In this document: piece by piece, positions 35,889 through 49,500 of the stretch
Position numbering within the stretch: the stretch's first letter is position 1
How the letters are laid out: every line of letters starts with the position of its first letter
Origin: Parascedosporium putredinis
Taxonomy: Eukaryota; Ascomycota; Sordariomycetes; Microascales; Microascaceae
DNA: 64,000 bases
Direction: 5' to 3'
NCBI GenBank assembly: GCA_949357655.1
Contig: CASHTG010000001.1
Coordinates: forward strand, 1,984,001 to 2,048,000
Notes under the pieces: generated by a model
What the model was told of the DNA's origin: nothing
The model's database searches: none
Seen by the model: only the letters and a program-made list of their open reading frames with translations
Program-made: the position numbers and the translations under genes

Positions 35889-37047
35889 TCCTTTTCACCT
35901 TCTCCTTGGATCGGAGGGTCGGCATTACGGATCCCTACCTCTCCTTGATCCCATCCATCCCTTTGCTTACATCTCCAACTCTTGACTTCGAATGACGTCA
36001 ATACCTTGAAGGCTCCAACGCCTTTTCTTCTGTCCGACCTTTACAAAACAAAGATTCCATCAACTGCATATCTAGAACGGCGTTCAACATCCGGATTATT
36101 CCACTTTGTCTGTTTTATTTTTCCAAATCTCCCTCCCTCCCCGCTCAACCATTTTCTCTTCTCCTTAGTTATTGACTGCGTCCTAATCCAACACTTGGGG
36201 TCCGCTCGGTTGTTTCTTCTTCTTCTTCTTCTTCTATCATCTCCGTCTCTTCATGCATCACGCTCACCACGCTTACGATTGACGCGATGTCCCCCTTGGG
36301 GGATGTTTACTGCCCGTTCCTCTCCAACTTTTATCTTCTTCGTTTTTTTCTTCTTTTCCTTTCTTTTCTATCTCAGTCCTGCAACCCGCGGTCTACCGCA
36401 GTCTTTGCGCTTCTGACGGTGCTAGAGGATAGGTTTGTGATACTATCTTTGTGTAGGAGTGATGCTCGGCTTGGTTGGTGCCATGCTGGAAGAACATCAT
36501 CCTATTCTAGGCTTTTTTCTTGTCGGATTGATCTACTTATCTTGTTTGAATTTGCCCAAAGGGGGCTCACGGGAGGGAGAGATACTTTTCTTTTTCAACA
36601 AAAAGATACCCAGGGAACATTATACTAAAAATGATACACATGATATTATTCTTCGTCACTTTGAAAATTCCTCTGTTGCCCCTCCCTGCTGATTGCGACC
36701 ACATGGCTTAGCCCGCTACGACATCAATCTGAATAGTGCGGGAACCTGACCGTATTTTCTGGTGGCATCCCCAAAAGCAAGGACATGCAAGAGCTTCTTC
36801 ACCTCGCTCAGTCTGAGCAGCCCGGCCATGTCATCTACAGTGTATAGGTTCTTCTATGATGCCCAGGCGTTTATTGATACACTGAGTATGATGATATACA
36901 GCAGGGTTCTTTTGTTTTCTCTCCTCTTGAGAAATCGGTCTAATCATAACACGTTGATCCGCTGAGCTGCTAGCTACTATGGGACACCTCCTTGCTGCAC
37001 CTCGTACCTCCTGTACGGGTGGAGGAGTACGTCTCCAAGGCGTGCGT
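35889..37047. other. Convergent intergenic region MTHFR / RBM26-like
   Basis: Facing 3' ends. There are T- and C-rich tracts on the plus strand at 36100-36400. No frame resembles a family. Confidence 0.4.
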
Positions 37048-39748
37048 CTAGTATTTTGCGAGCACGGCGAAGCATCTCACCCCACGCCGGGGGGCTTTTC
37101 TCCTATGATCACAACTTCCCTCAGCTCCCCACTCGTCATCATCCGCCACCTCATAATCCATGTCGCGCTCGTCCTCATGCCTGTAGCCCCTGCCTTCATC
37201 CTCGTCTTCCACCACTTCCCCGTCCTCGGACCCCGCCTCGTCCGCGCTATTGCTCCCATCGCCTCCTATTGCCGGCGCGCTGCCCGCTGGGTGCGCGCTC
37301 CTGCCACTTCCTGCGGGACCTGATCTGGTCGGAGGCGTGGGGTCGCGTTCGGTATCCAGGCCGCTTCCAGTGTGCCCTCGACCCCGGGGAGGGTGTTGTT
37401 GTTGACCTGGACGAAGAACATCTCGGCCGTTTTGCGGTCCTTGAAAGTGACGTGCGTCGTGGACGGGGTGGTCTCCACCGCCGTGAACTCTCCGATGCCC
37501 TACAGTGTTTTGAGGTTAGCGTTGGGGATATTTCCGATATAAAGGTTGGGCTTTCCCCTTCACCCTGTAAACAAACAGGGGCGTTGGGGAGACTTACAAG
37601 TAGGAATTGCCGCAAGGCCTCGTCCTTCTGGGGCACCGTAAAGTCGATACCGGTGACGGAGACCCGTTTCGGCCTATTGTCCAAAGAGTAGGCGGCGTAC
37701 GCTTCGTGGACGTCCCCGTACCCGCCGCCATATCCTCCACGGAATCCACCCCTAGGGCCAGATCCGCGTCCGCGGAAGTTGCCTCTCGCACCTCCGCGGC
37801 CGCGATACCCGCCACGCGGCGCAAAGCTCGATCCCTCGTCAAACAGCGCGCCCTCGGAGTTGGGATCCAAGCCCAAGATTCTCGCTTCCTCCTCGAGCTT
37901 CATCAGCTGGGCCCTCAGAGACTCCGTCGCCGCGCTGCCTTCCTCCTCGCCCTGGTTAGCGCCACCAGACGCAGTGCCGAGTCTGACTTCGAGCTTGCGC
38001 TTGATCTCGAGCTGCCTCTCAAGGAGGTCTTGCTGCCGCTTGTCGAGCTCTTCCTTTTGTTTCAGCAGCTCAGTCCGCCTTTGCCGTTTTTCTTCAAACG
38101 CCCTTTGCGCCTCCTCCTGCCGCCGTATAAAGTCGTCCATATCGAACGTGGGGTCGGAAGGATGCGCATCGGGGTCGAGACTCGTGCTGTCCGGCCTCCT
38201 ACGGCCCTTGCTAGAACTCTCGGCCTCGTCTTTGTACCAGAATACCTTGACAAATCGGTTATCAAAAATGGCCTTGGGACACTGGTAGGCGGCGTTGGCA
38301 GAGTCCCAACTGTCGAATTTGATGATGGCCAGGTACTTGTATGGTTTCAGGGTGACCTCGGTGATCTGGCCAAACTGGCCAAAAACTCCCGAATCTCCCC
38401 TCGGTAAAATTTTCTTCGGGTATTCCCTCCACCACGATTGTCGTCCGATTCTTATCGTGGACCGGCCCTTCTACGGAAAATGGAGCTCTGGACCCCTTTT
38501 CCCGGCTGGTTTTGCGCGGCTTGTCACCTCGTCGCTTCTTTGGCGGCCCCTTGATGTTAGGTGGTGCAAAGTTGCTAAGCTGCTGCTGCGCGGCGAACAG
38601 GAGCAGATTCGGGTCGGAAGGGTCGTAGGCTAGACATGGTTCTATTTAGTACAGATAACGAGGCAATATGCTTTCGCGCGTGTCATCGCCCCCGCTGGGG
38701 GAACGGACGGGGATTAAAGGGATTCTCACCAGCATTGATCCCCAAGGAAAGAGGGAGCGACGCCGCCGGAAAGTCGGGAAGGCTATGATCGTGAGGGCAC
38801 GTCAACCCCCGGGGGCAAAAGCCTTGCGTGTCGAACTGGCGGCAACGCTGCTTGCGGCCTCTCTTGTTTCCGCCTTTGGCGCCTCCTCTCCCTTGGCCGG
38901 GATACATGAACGGCGAAGGGAATGGGAGGCCATCGGGACCGCGAGGGAACCCCGGGAAGCCGGCGACGAGCGCGAGAGGATTGTCGGAGGGGTTGTATCC
39001 CATCGCCATGCCCGGATTGGCCCACGCAGAGTTGACATCCGTGCCGCCTCCTCCCCTATCGCCGTCGTAGCCGCGCCGCGCTTGTTTCATAACTCTGTTC
39101 GTGTTCTCAGGCGCATCCTGGCCATCCCCATTTTCCTGTTCTCGGTATGGTCGCTTCCGCGAGCCGTTGAGAGGCGGCCCCGCCGAATTGTCAGGGCCGG
39201 GAGCCTGGGGCTTTTGGGAATGAAGCCGTCGAGGGACTTGTTCGAATCGTACGATGGCGCCGGTTTCGTAGACGGTTTCGGGGTCGTGCTTCGGGCGGTA
39301 GGTACAACTTGTCCGAGATAGCCGTGAAGACATCGTCTATAAATACAGAGGAATCTATAAAGTGAAAAGAATAGAGAGGAAGCGAGCAGCACCGTGTTAG
39401 CGAGGTTCAGACCCAGTCTAGGAAGCGTGGCACAACATAGTTTGGCTCCCGGCGATCGGAATTATGGAGGCGTTCGGCAAGCTTACCGTTATCGTTCAGA
39501 AAATCGCGTATTTCCTGCTTGCACAGTTCCCGGATCGATTTAGCATCGCCATCGTGCCTAAGGAGTTCGATGACGTACTCGCCGAGGACATCAGCATCAG
39601 CATCGGAGCTAGGAAAGGGCACCAGTTAGTGGAAAGATCTCGGCGGGCCAGGACCAGGAAGGTAAGCAACACACGTGTTTTCAAGACGTTTTACAATCCA
39701 TGCCTTGAGAGCAGGCACATCCTCCTTGGGGAAGAGAGGCGATGCCAT
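37048..39748 (-). CDS. RBM26/27-like RNA-binding protein (PWI-like, CCCH finger, RRM)
   Basis: Nuclear RNA-binding protein of the RBM26/RBM27 class (fission yeast Rmn1 group), linked in other species to nuclear RNA surveillance adaptors. Exons: 39748-39675, 39608-39487, 39354-38730, 38629-37598 and 37499-37048. The N-terminal PWI-like fold opens MASPLFPKEDVPALKAWIVK and continues DVLGEYVIELL and FIDDVFTAISDKLYLPP. A CCCH finger (CRQFDTQGFCPRGLTCPHDH) follows, then RRM1 (TTIVVEGIPEENFT, KYLAIIKFDSWDSANAA, FVKVFWYKDEAE). Next come a charged coiled coil (QEEAQRAFEEKRQRRTEL), an RGG/GGY patch, a second RRM-like region (HVTFKDRKTAEMFFVQVNN) and an acidic tail. Breaks at 39293-39295, 39207-39210, 38397-38400, near 38377-38380 and 37339-37342 cost one base each; the corrected length is 769 residues and all four splice phases agree. 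The exact C-terminus is less certain. Confidence 0.84.
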
Positions 39749-40796
39749 TATTTGCGCGTGCGCTAGGTGTAGAATCAGAATCCCGGGGTTGGGCCGGCAG
39801 GTATTGTGCGGATTGATAAAAGAATCGAGGTTTGCTGTACCTCACTCGGTACTTCGTTTGCGACTCTCTTGCTAGCCGGGGAGGAACGGAGGGGGGACAG
39901 GGTTCCCAGAGGGAATGTATCAGGGTCTAGGAAAAAGCATCGGGCATAGATTGACAGCCCGGAACAAGTGCGCGCCGGTTCTCTTGGTAGAAAGAGCAAC
40001 CGATCTTGTGGTTGTTGTGGTCGCGGGTGAACACTCGTCATGTGCCCTGGGCTTTTGCGTTGTTGAAGCTTGGATTTGCCTTATTCTTATTCGAGAAAGC
40101 TATGTTGCAACCCTTTCGCTGAAATCTTTCCGCCCGCTCGGCAAATCTCCGGGTGCGCTCTTGAGTGGGGTGAGGAGCCCCTCCAACCCAAACCACTGGT
40201 TCTGGCCTACCCAGGCCTGAGCCCAACGCAAGCAGCAGGTCCTCAAGAGAGAACATTGAAAGAAAAAAAGACAAGGGAAAAGAAAGGAAAAGGCGGATGA
40301 CCGCCACCGCCGCCCCTGCCTTTCGAGCAACCTTTTCCCCTTCACCCCTAGCTTTTGGTGCTCTTTGAATTGGAAATCACGCGCAAAAACAAGAGATACG
40401 TATGTTGGCATCACAAAAGGTGAGAGAGCTGAACCATTCAATTCATCAAGTACACGAGTACACGACGGGAAATCAATTTTGAGAGATAGCTGGGCTACAT
40501 GGGGTGTTTTGTAGGCCAGTCACTTCTAACTACACAGACGAGAAGCTCGAAGCGGGGAAAGTGTCGAACAAATCAACTTTCCTACCGCCATGACATCTAA
40601 TTTTGCCTCGGAGGTTATCCCCATAAATCGACAAAACATCCGTTTTTGGAATCCATCTAACCATCTACCTCGATGCTTCTGAGCAATTCGAGGTCCGGAA
40701 CCCGCCTGATTCGAGGCTGCTGTCGTCATGGACGGCCCTACATTCGTTCCACGAGAGCCATCCGGCGTCACAAAGGTGGTACCCACGCGGGACCGC
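39749..40796. other. Intergenic region between the RBM26-like gene and EF-2
   Basis: The promoter side of the RBM26-like gene and the 3' side of EF-2, both on the minus strand. Short frames only; no gene seen. Confidence 0.4.
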
Positions 40797-43790
40797 TTAC
40801 AACTTGTCGTAGTACTGCGAAACGTAACATGTTAGCACACTGACCGCCCATTACTAGCACGCGCTAGTGCCAGCGCCAGCGCAGGGAAGGGCACGGCTCA
40901 AGGTGGAAAAAGGCTCCAAAAGGGGAGCAAGGAAAGGGGGTTGGGGGACGGGGGACGGGGTGATCATCATCTTCAAGACTTACGTTCTCAACACCGGGTA
41001 CTTCGACCTTGAGACCCTTGCGCTTACGCATCGTCTGGACGACGATACCGACCTTGCTGGTGGGGTCAAGGGCAGCGCCACCGGGGAGGATCTCCCAGTG
41101 GTCGAAGACGGACTGGGGAAGGCCTGGCCAGAGGTGGCCTGACGGAGATCGGCGTTGAAGCCGAAGGACTCCATGACGGGGAGGTAGGCCTTGATGGTGA
41201 AGAGGGGAGTACCGGGGCGCTGCTCTTCGTTGAAGACGTGGCCACGACGGCGGGTGAGCACACCGTAGACACCACCCATGGCGGTTTCGGGCACCTGGAT
41301 CTCGACGAGGAAGATGGGCTCCATGAGGGTGGGCTGGGCGAGAAGAGTGGCGGCGTAGAGGACACGACGAGTGGTGGGGATGATCTGGCCACCACCACGG
41401 TGAATGGCATCGGCGTGGAGGGTAACATCCATGATGTTGAAGCGGATACCACGCATGGGCTCCTCTCCGAGGGACCCTCGCGGGTGGCCCACTGGAAACC
41501 GGAGGCGACGGAATCCTTGATTTCGTGGAGGTACTGGACGGCCTTGGTCTGGTCGACGAGCAAGTTGGCACCGCTCATGTCGGGGCCGAAAGCCCAAATC
41601 TTTCGGGCATCGGTGACATCCCAGCCGTGGGTGTCGGCGAGGAGACGGGCACGGGCCTTGAGATCGTCACGAGGAGTCACCTTGCCGTCCTCAATGTCCT
41701 TGCAGAGCTCGTCGCTGAGGGGCTCGGCAACCATGTAGATACGGTTGTGCTTGTTGGGGGACTTGGACAAGGCGGTGATGCTGGACTTGCCCTGAACCGT
41801 CTCACGGTACTGGACGACGGGGTCGGAGATGATGAGGGGAACGCAAGCGTGGTCCTCCTCGAGATCCTTCAAGCAAATCTCCAAGTGAAGCTCACCGGCA
41901 CCGGCGACGACGTGCTCACCAGAGTCGTTGGTGAAAGTCAAGACGCAAGGGTCCGACTTGGAGAGACGCTTGAGACCTTCGACAAGCTTGGGAAGATCCT
42001 GAGCGTTCTTGACCTGGACGGACTGCTGCACGACGGGGAGACGGAGAACTTCATGACCTTCAAGTTGTGGGCGGTGTCGATGGTGGTGAGGGTACCCGAC
42101 TTGAGAAGGAACTGATCAATACCGACGAGACCGACAATGTTACCAGCAGGCATGTCATCAATGGGCTCGACCTTGCCGCCCATCATGAGGACGGTACGCT
42201 GAATGGCCTTGATGAAGAGATCCTCCTTCTTGCCGGGGGTGTAGTTGGGGCCCTGGATGCGGACCTTGAGACCGGAGCGGACGGTACCGGCGAAGACACG
42301 ACCAAAGGCGTAGAAACGGCCCTTATCGGAGGTGGGTACCATCTTGGAGACGTAAAGCATGAGAGGACCCTTGGGATCGCAGTCACGGATGGCAATGGCG
42401 GCCTCATCATCGGGGGCCCTCGTACAGAGTCTCGGCACGGTACCTCTGGGCGGTAACGGGAGAGGGAAGGTGCAAGATCAACATCTCAAGGATGGAGTCG
42501 GCAGCGGGGAGGAAAGTCCTCATGATGACCTTGAGGAGAGCCTTGCCCTCCTTCTCGCGGTCCTCGGAGGAGATCTTGAGCTGGAGCTTCTCGAGGAGGG
42601 TGTTGATGTCGTCCTTCTTGGACTTCATGACGGAGTCGAAGATCTTGAAGATGGGGTCCAAAATGAACTGGTTGAAGGCACGCTCGAGCTGCTTGCCCTC
42701 AAAGGTGCCGTTCTTGGTCCACTTCTTGGTCTTGGGGTTGAAGAAGTTATCGCCCCAGAGGCGCTCCATCATCTTGTTGCGGTCAACGCCAAACTTCTTG
42801 GCGTACCTGATGGCAAACTGGCGGACAGTGAAAGCCCAGCCGTGGAGACCGGAGCCGAAGGCAACGGTACCCTTGTCGGGGTAAACCTGGACATCACCGA
42901 GGGCCTTGTCAAGGTACATGGAAATGATGACGTTGACGGACTCGATGGTACGGGAGAAGGACTGGTACAAGTCCTCCTTGGAAACCTGAAGCTCAAGAAG
43001 AGCACGGTCAACCTTGTTGACAATGATGACAGGCTTGATACGCTCACCGAGCGCCTGACGAAGCACAGTCTCGGTCTGGACACAGACACCCTCGACGGTG
43101 TCGACGACGACAAGGGCACCGTCAGTGACACGAAGGGCAGCAGTAACCTCGGAGGAGAAATCGACGTGACCGGGCGAGTCAATCAGGTTGATAAGGAACC
43201 CCTTGCCATCGACCTTTTGGCCGACAATGTCCTTGAGGTCCTCGTCATCCTCGAGGGAACCATACAGGGAGATGGCGGTAGACTTGATGGTAATACCACG
43301 CTCCTGCTCGTCTGCTCTGGTATCCGTCGCACGAGTTTCACCAGCCTTGGCAGTGGAAATGATACCAGCCTTGGCCAAGAGAGAGTCGGTCAGGGTAGAC
43401 TTGCCGTGATCGACGTGGGCAATAACGGACATGTTACGGACATTGGTAGGCTTGTCCATAAGCGCCCGGATCTCGTCGATCGTGAAGCTATTGTGGCGGA
43501 AAATGCGAGATTAGTGTCTATTCCAAGGGCGAAAAAAGACCAAAATCCGCCCCCCTGCCAGGGAAAAGTCTGCCCACGAGAGTGCTTCGGGTCTCTCAGA
43601 AGCCGTCCAAGCAGGAAAGGAGATGGGAGGCACATTGGCCCCCTCCTCCCCCTCCTAGAAACACTAGGGGAGAGACACAAAACAGGGCATCGAGCTTCCC
43701 CAGGAACTGGGAGAGGAGAGACCAAAAAAAGAGAGGTCTCAAGATGCTATGCAGAGGAAGAATAAGGTTGAGATCAACTTACTTGACCAT
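40797..43790 (-). CDS. eft2: Elongation factor 2 (eEF2)
   Basis: Ribosomal translocase GTPase of the cytosol. Exons: 43790-43783 (only ATGGTCAA), 43487-40984 and 40814-40797, with introns of 295 and 169 nt. It opens MVNFTIDEIRALMDKPTNVR. G1 is AHVDHGKST, the switch I region RGITIKS, G3 DSPGH and G4 NKVD. The diphthamide loop DVTLHADAIHRGGGQI is intact in its own frame. The final 18-nt exon encodes only the family terminus YYDKL. Four breaks remove five bases: G runs (plus strand) at 42412-42416 (two bases), 42035-42038, 41471-41473 and 41115-41118. Correction gives exactly 844 residues, the usual fungal length. Since this gene is essential and normally single or near-identical in copy, the breaks are best explained as consensus errors. 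Confidence 0.97.
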
Positions 43791-46556
43791 TTTGGCGGTA
43801 CTGTTTGGCGATACCGTTTAAAGATGGTTGTTTTTGGGGATGGGGTTGGGTGATGAAGAGGTGAAAAAAACCTGTTGGGCAGGCGAGAGAGTCGAAAGCG
43901 GGGTTTAAAACCAAGCACCCCGCGATTGTGGATTTCTAATAGGTAGGCGTAAGGGAGCCCCCAAAAGCCAGAGAAAAATTCCGCCCAAAAAGCAGCAAAT
44001 TTGGATTGGAACAGGCGCAGTTAGCCAATTCGACCTGTGCTATTGATACACCTAGGCGAATTGGAGAAGGAAGGATGGAAGAAGAATTAGGAGAATGGAA
44101 GGGAGAGTGTTTGGGAGAGCCGATATGAGACGAGGGCCCAGGTCAGAGGGGTCACAGCCAGACTCGACATATACACATACACGGACACCGTACACACACA
44201 TCCATTTGATCCATTGATACACACATACTGTAACGCATTTACTCAGGCACGTACACATCTATTCTACATAGATCCATGGATAGCAATGGTAGAGGTGTGT
44301 GTGTGTGTGTGAGAGACTGAGACACATAATACGGCTGGCGAGGAGCAGCTCAGTACATGGCGGGAGACTGAGGGAGAGAGGGGAGGGGTGGAGACGAGCT
44401 GGAAGTACTCGACATCATGTGGTGCAAGTATTGCCAAACTGGATTGGCTCCCAAGACCAGATAGTTTTTTTCTCATCGCCCATCCCTCCTTCCGCCTAAG
44501 TGAGCGGCATTGGCTATTTTACTTCCTAAAGTGGCCCTCTTTTTTTCTTCTTTTTTTCTCTGTATGGTGGGGTTAAAAATTGTTATGGCAACGGAACTCG
44601 AATCGCGTCCACTCAACATGCTCCTGCCCCCTCAAGCCCCTCTTCTCCCTGCTATCCGATGCCTTGCCTCTTGCGGGACTCTTGTCGCCGTTGCTAGTCA
44701 GTACTGCGCGGTCACTGTGTAGTACATATAATGTGCATTCACGTAGCTCCAATACTTTGATTGGATACCAGCGCTACCTTCCCACGGAGCTCATGCTCGT
44801 ACTTGTCCGCGAGAAGAGGGGCATAGGATCTCCCCTTCATGGCTCTGGACAACCCCACCATCAAACTTGTGTCGGAAAGAGCAAAAAGGGTTAAAAGCCC
44901 TGCTCCGTATTTTTGATGACCTTGGGGCCACACAATCGGATATTCTTCACTTGTTCTCCGAGCCTTTTCATCCTGTAGTCCGCGGTTGCTTCTACGACCA
45001 CCCATGATGCTTATCGATTGCCACCCGCCTCTTTGCCTCTTGACTTGGGCCGAACCAAGAGGAAAACTATTGAACGAGACCGAGATTTTCCTTGCCTCTT
45101 GTGCTTTTGGTCAAATTAGCTCGAAGCAAGCCAAAACACATTTTGCGTACATTACAACCTCCCAAGGGTTGAGCGCGCCTGCCGCTTCCATTAATCACGA
45201 TGATGGAGGGAATACAGCCTTAAATCTACTTGACTTCAAATGTATGAAGTAATGATCTGTTGTGTCGGTTCAGTGTGTCAAATGGTCAGATCCTTGCCGG
45301 AAGCTTGTGGCCGAGAGGCTGCTTTTTGTGTTTCTTATTTCTTTTTTTTTTCTCCCTCTCCCTCGACGTTGTTATAGCAAACATGCCAAGTGAGGGGCAA
45401 GGACAGCTATTCAATGCCCTGCAATGCCCGAGCTCCTTAGCCTACCAGGGTAGGAGAGGTTCGTGGATGGTAAATGACGCCACCTAGTAAAGCTGCCGGG
45501 CTTCTCCCTGGTGGGGTAAAAGTCCATGCCTGGCAGTGATTCGCTACGCTGGATGATTTTTCTGACCAGCATCAGTTCCATCCATCCATGGATCAATCGA
45601 CGGAGGATCGACAAAACGCACTTGCTTCAAATCAGCAGCAGCCACCACCGGCCGTGACCCCGCTATCCGCCCATCTGGACCTGACCCCATGCCTTGCACT
45701 GCATACATGTACGAAGTAGTATCCCCCTGCTCGCTTCACAGGTCATCACTTCGTGAGAGATGCGGGCCCGAGATGCTCGACAGCCAAGAACAATATTGAA
45801 AATGGAAGTGATGGAGAACTCGGGGTAAGAAAGGGACGGGTGAGAAAAAGGAATGTTTAGCTTTGTTCCCTGCGGTGGGCTGGCAGGCTGGGTATGGATC
45901 ACGTATCTTTCCTTACCTTCAATCCGAACTTTCTATCGAGGATGAGGAACTCGAAGTGGCGGTCGAAGCGGGTCGGCCCCAATCATTCGACCTGCTTGAT
46001 CTTACGAGTCTAGCCTCTTCCGTCCACCTAGCTCGCACCGCCAACGTCCATTGCCACGGCCAAGTGAGTCCTCGCCGTCTTGAGGTCAATCGACACGATT
46101 GGATGGTTGCGCTCTTGCGATTTGCCCCTACACTCCCAATAGCGAGGTGTTAGAGGTGCACGCGTTAACAGACTCGCCCTCTGGCCACCCGCTTAATCCG
46201 AGACCTTTCTTTCTTTCTTTTTTTAACTCCTAAATCCGGGTTACGAGCCAGGAGGCCTGATCTCTTGGGCTGGAATCAAGCGACGGATCTCTAGGCTCTC
46301 CGCAACCCGAAGCACAGCACGGTAAACTTCGGCTAGCTGGTGCTGGGAAGGTAGATTTTAATAGTTGTCAAAACTTGCATTCTATTTCATGAGACAAAGG
46401 TATATAAAAATTGAAAGACATAACGAAAGAATAGAGAAAGGAATAAGAAAAAAAGAAGGCTTCAAGGGTAAACAATACATATATATATACATGACGTGAC
46501 GCTCCTATCTCTCGCAAACCCTCAGCTTTTTCTTTGCTGCATCATCCTCTTTCCCC
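43791..46556. other. EF-2 upstream region and CSF1 downstream region
   Basis: No gene that I can support. The EF-2 promoter lies just right of 43790. A (gt)n tract occurs at 44295-44310 and palindromes at 44201-44220, 44268-44284 and 45572-45603. A frame at 45863-46153 (+) has no recognisable motif. A polypyrimidine/T-rich patch lies at 46204-46226, and AT-rich sequence at 46360-46500 may be the CSF1 3' end. Confidence 0.4.
44295..44310. repeat. (gt)n dinucleotide repeat
   Basis: Eight GT units in the EF-2 upstream region. Confidence 0.85.
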
Positions 46557-49500
46557 TCATGACGATCCTAAGATTCTCGCGTAGGCGTCTTCCACCTCGC
46601 CGGCTAGCTCCAAGAGGGAAACGATGACGATTTGGTGTGTTAAATTGGGCAGCCTGTCCCTGTGTAGGCCAATCCACTCTAGGGGCGGCGTTGCTTCTCC
46701 CATGTCCCTGAGCTGCGGTGTCTCGATGATGGGCTCTTCGAGCGCAATGTACTCGTACTTGCTCTGCGGCACGTTGACCTCGGCCGTGATCTTCTTCTGC
46801 TTTTGCTGGCTCGACGTGCCGTCTCCGCCGTCCTCGTCACCCTGCCCGTCCGGCACCCCCGTCACCTTGATCGCCGTAACGGCTAGCTCTTTGCCCCACG
46901 TCCGCTCCAGCGTCTTGGCGTGGTTGGCCCACATGCCACGGAGGTAGCTGATGCGCGAGTAGTTCCACCCCACCTCCACCTTGCCTTCAAACGCGCTCTT
47001 GAAAATGTAGTCTATGCGCTTGGCCCGGGGTGATTGCCACGTTTCCATCGCCGCATGGACCCGCGGTACTTTGAGAATCGTTCCCCGCGAGAGCCCGTCG
47101 CGCGTTCTACCACGTCCTCGACCGAGATCTCGCTGAGGGTTTTGGGTGCCTCGATGTTGCGGACGCCTGCGAGGCCGATCCGTAGCTGGCCCAACGTCAG
47201 GTCGAGAATGCTGTGGATTCGCCGCTGCGCAATGTTGGCGGCGAAGCGAGCCTGCGCGTCGAGAGCCTCCATCTTGAAGATTTGGTGGTCCGAGAACGTG
47301 CTCGGAAAGACGCCGAGGTTTAGGGCCTTTAGCGTAACCACCACCTCTGTGTCAAGGGAAATGGGCGACTTTGCCAGTGTATCTTCTTCCGGAAGCTTGG
47401 GCATGCGGCTCGGCTGCGACGATGAGATGAGGGAAGAAGACTTGCGCCTCATAAACCTCTCAATTTCCCTCAATGACGTCTCAAAGTTGCCCCTTCGTTC
47501 CTGCATCAGTTTCTGGAGGGCCTGGTACAGTGCTACCCCCTGAGAAGCCGAGGACGTGGTTCCGAATACTTGAATTGCCTCACCGTCAAAGATGGCCACG
47601 AGCCGATCTCCGTTGCCCATTGGGCGCCGGACGTTATACATGAGGAACTCGAGGGAGGTGATGTCGGCAACGAGGAAGACCTGATAATCAAAAGCTGCCT
47701 TCAGCCGGAATTGACTGAAGCTAATGGATGCCTGGACCATGGGTGTCTCGTTCAACGCCTTCTCTCGCATCGGCCATTGGATCGAGGTGCGGAGCCTAAA
47801 GTCTTGGAGAGCGATAAGCCCGCTGAGGCGGCCGGTGCAGTCCGCCCCGATGCGGTCGAACCCGAGGCAAAGGTTCTGCTCCCAGTCGGACGTCTTCTTG
47901 GACGATACCCAAAAGTCGTTGATGGCAAAGACGGACTTGCCGATGGCCTGGCCGAGATCAAGGCTAATCTCCAGCGAGCTCACCGAAACGGTGGCAGTCC
48001 ACGGGAACGCCGCCGTTGCCGCGACCTGCTGATATCTCTGAACCAAGTGGCCCTGAGATGTTTCTGTCTGGAGCTTGGTTACGGGGGCCATGGATGCCTG
48101 TCGGATCTCGGGAGGATACCAGATTTCTCTAAACAGGAGGAAGTCTTGCAGCTGCTTGGCGTTGATAGCAACTTTTGTCGGGCTCACCTTGAGTATCGCT
48201 GACACGCCACTCCTGCCGCTAAAATGCTTGCTGTTCATTAGAGAGAGGACAATGGATTCGACCTCGAAGCTTCCGGTGGATTCTCTCGAGTACACGTGCT
48301 GCACAGAGGTCTGCAGGTTGTTGATGGCCGAAGATATGGCCAGGAAGTTACCAGCCTCATTGGACCTGACCGTGTTCACGGTTAGGTAAATGTTTTCGAA
48401 GTGAGTGGTAGCAGCGACGCGAGCGATAGGTTGGCAGCTGAGGGTAAACTCCTGTTTGCAGATACGCAAGCCAAGGTTGAGGCGAAGGCGTCCTAAAACT
48501 TCATCCGTATCGGCGGTGAGAAGCTTCTCTTCCTCGCCCTGCTTCGGAGAGCTGGCGGGCACCGTGATCTTGGTGGGACTATCCGAATCTGTGCTGACAA
48601 CGTCCTTGATGCTCGACATGATATCCATGGCAAGCGGAACGACAGAGGGGTACAGGACGTTGCTTGACTCTTCGATCTTGACTTCTCCATAAAGTGACGG
48701 GTCGTCTTTGCCATTATCTCTGTATTCCATCTTCCAAGCCAAACCCGGTGATCGGAGGGCCATGCTCCCTCCCGCATCGTCGGAGAACTGTCCATACTTG
48801 CCACCTCCGTTGGCCCGGCTTCGACGGTTTTGTGACCCCGCGCTTCGATCGATCTCTTGGCTGACATATGGACTACCGCGCCGGCAAAGTCGGCATCAAT
48901 CAAGATAGATTCCAGGCGCTTGGTACCCAGGATGCTTCTTGCGGTAACAGGCTCTTCAGGCTTGGTCGACGAGATCCCCGTATTCCAATTCTGCGATGCT
49001 TGCTGCACATTATGGACGGAAAGGGCAATGGAATCCTTGAGGTTGAACGCAGGGATAATGAACCCGGAGGTTAGACGGAGGTCGAGTGACTTTCCGACCG
49101 CCTGGAACGCGAGACGACGAGAGTCGACAGTCGAAAAGTAAGCTACCTTGAACACCACCTCAGGTAACAATGCCGAATGATGAGACCTTGTGTTTGGGTC
49201 AAAGTCGGGGGCATCATCTGCAGCTGGAAATCCTGAATCGCGAGCCTCGCCGACTTGGTCTTGCGCGTGCCGAACTCTAGAAGTTTGATGGAGAGAACTA
49301 GGTCCTCCTCTCCCGGTTGCGGAGATTCCGTGCCATCCGCAATCAACCAGCTAAGGCGTGCATTGTGAACTTCGAATTGGTACACAATCGAAGACAGGAA
49401 GGCGTCGATAAAGTCTGCCTCATCCGCTTCTTCCTGGTCGTTGATCGCAATCTTTGGCTTTGTCTGCCGCAGCTTTCGCAGATACTCTAGTTCCCTTGAG

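Noticed and set aside
42359..43765. 468-codon plus-strand frame opposite EF-2
   Set aside because: It is the antisense shadow of EF-2, whose conserved motifs are on the minus strand; codon bias of a highly expressed gene keeps the opposite strand open.
40797..43790. Programmed ribosomal frameshifting in EF-2
   Set aside because: Four sites with no common slippery sequence, and the same pattern in eleven other genes, point to sequence error.
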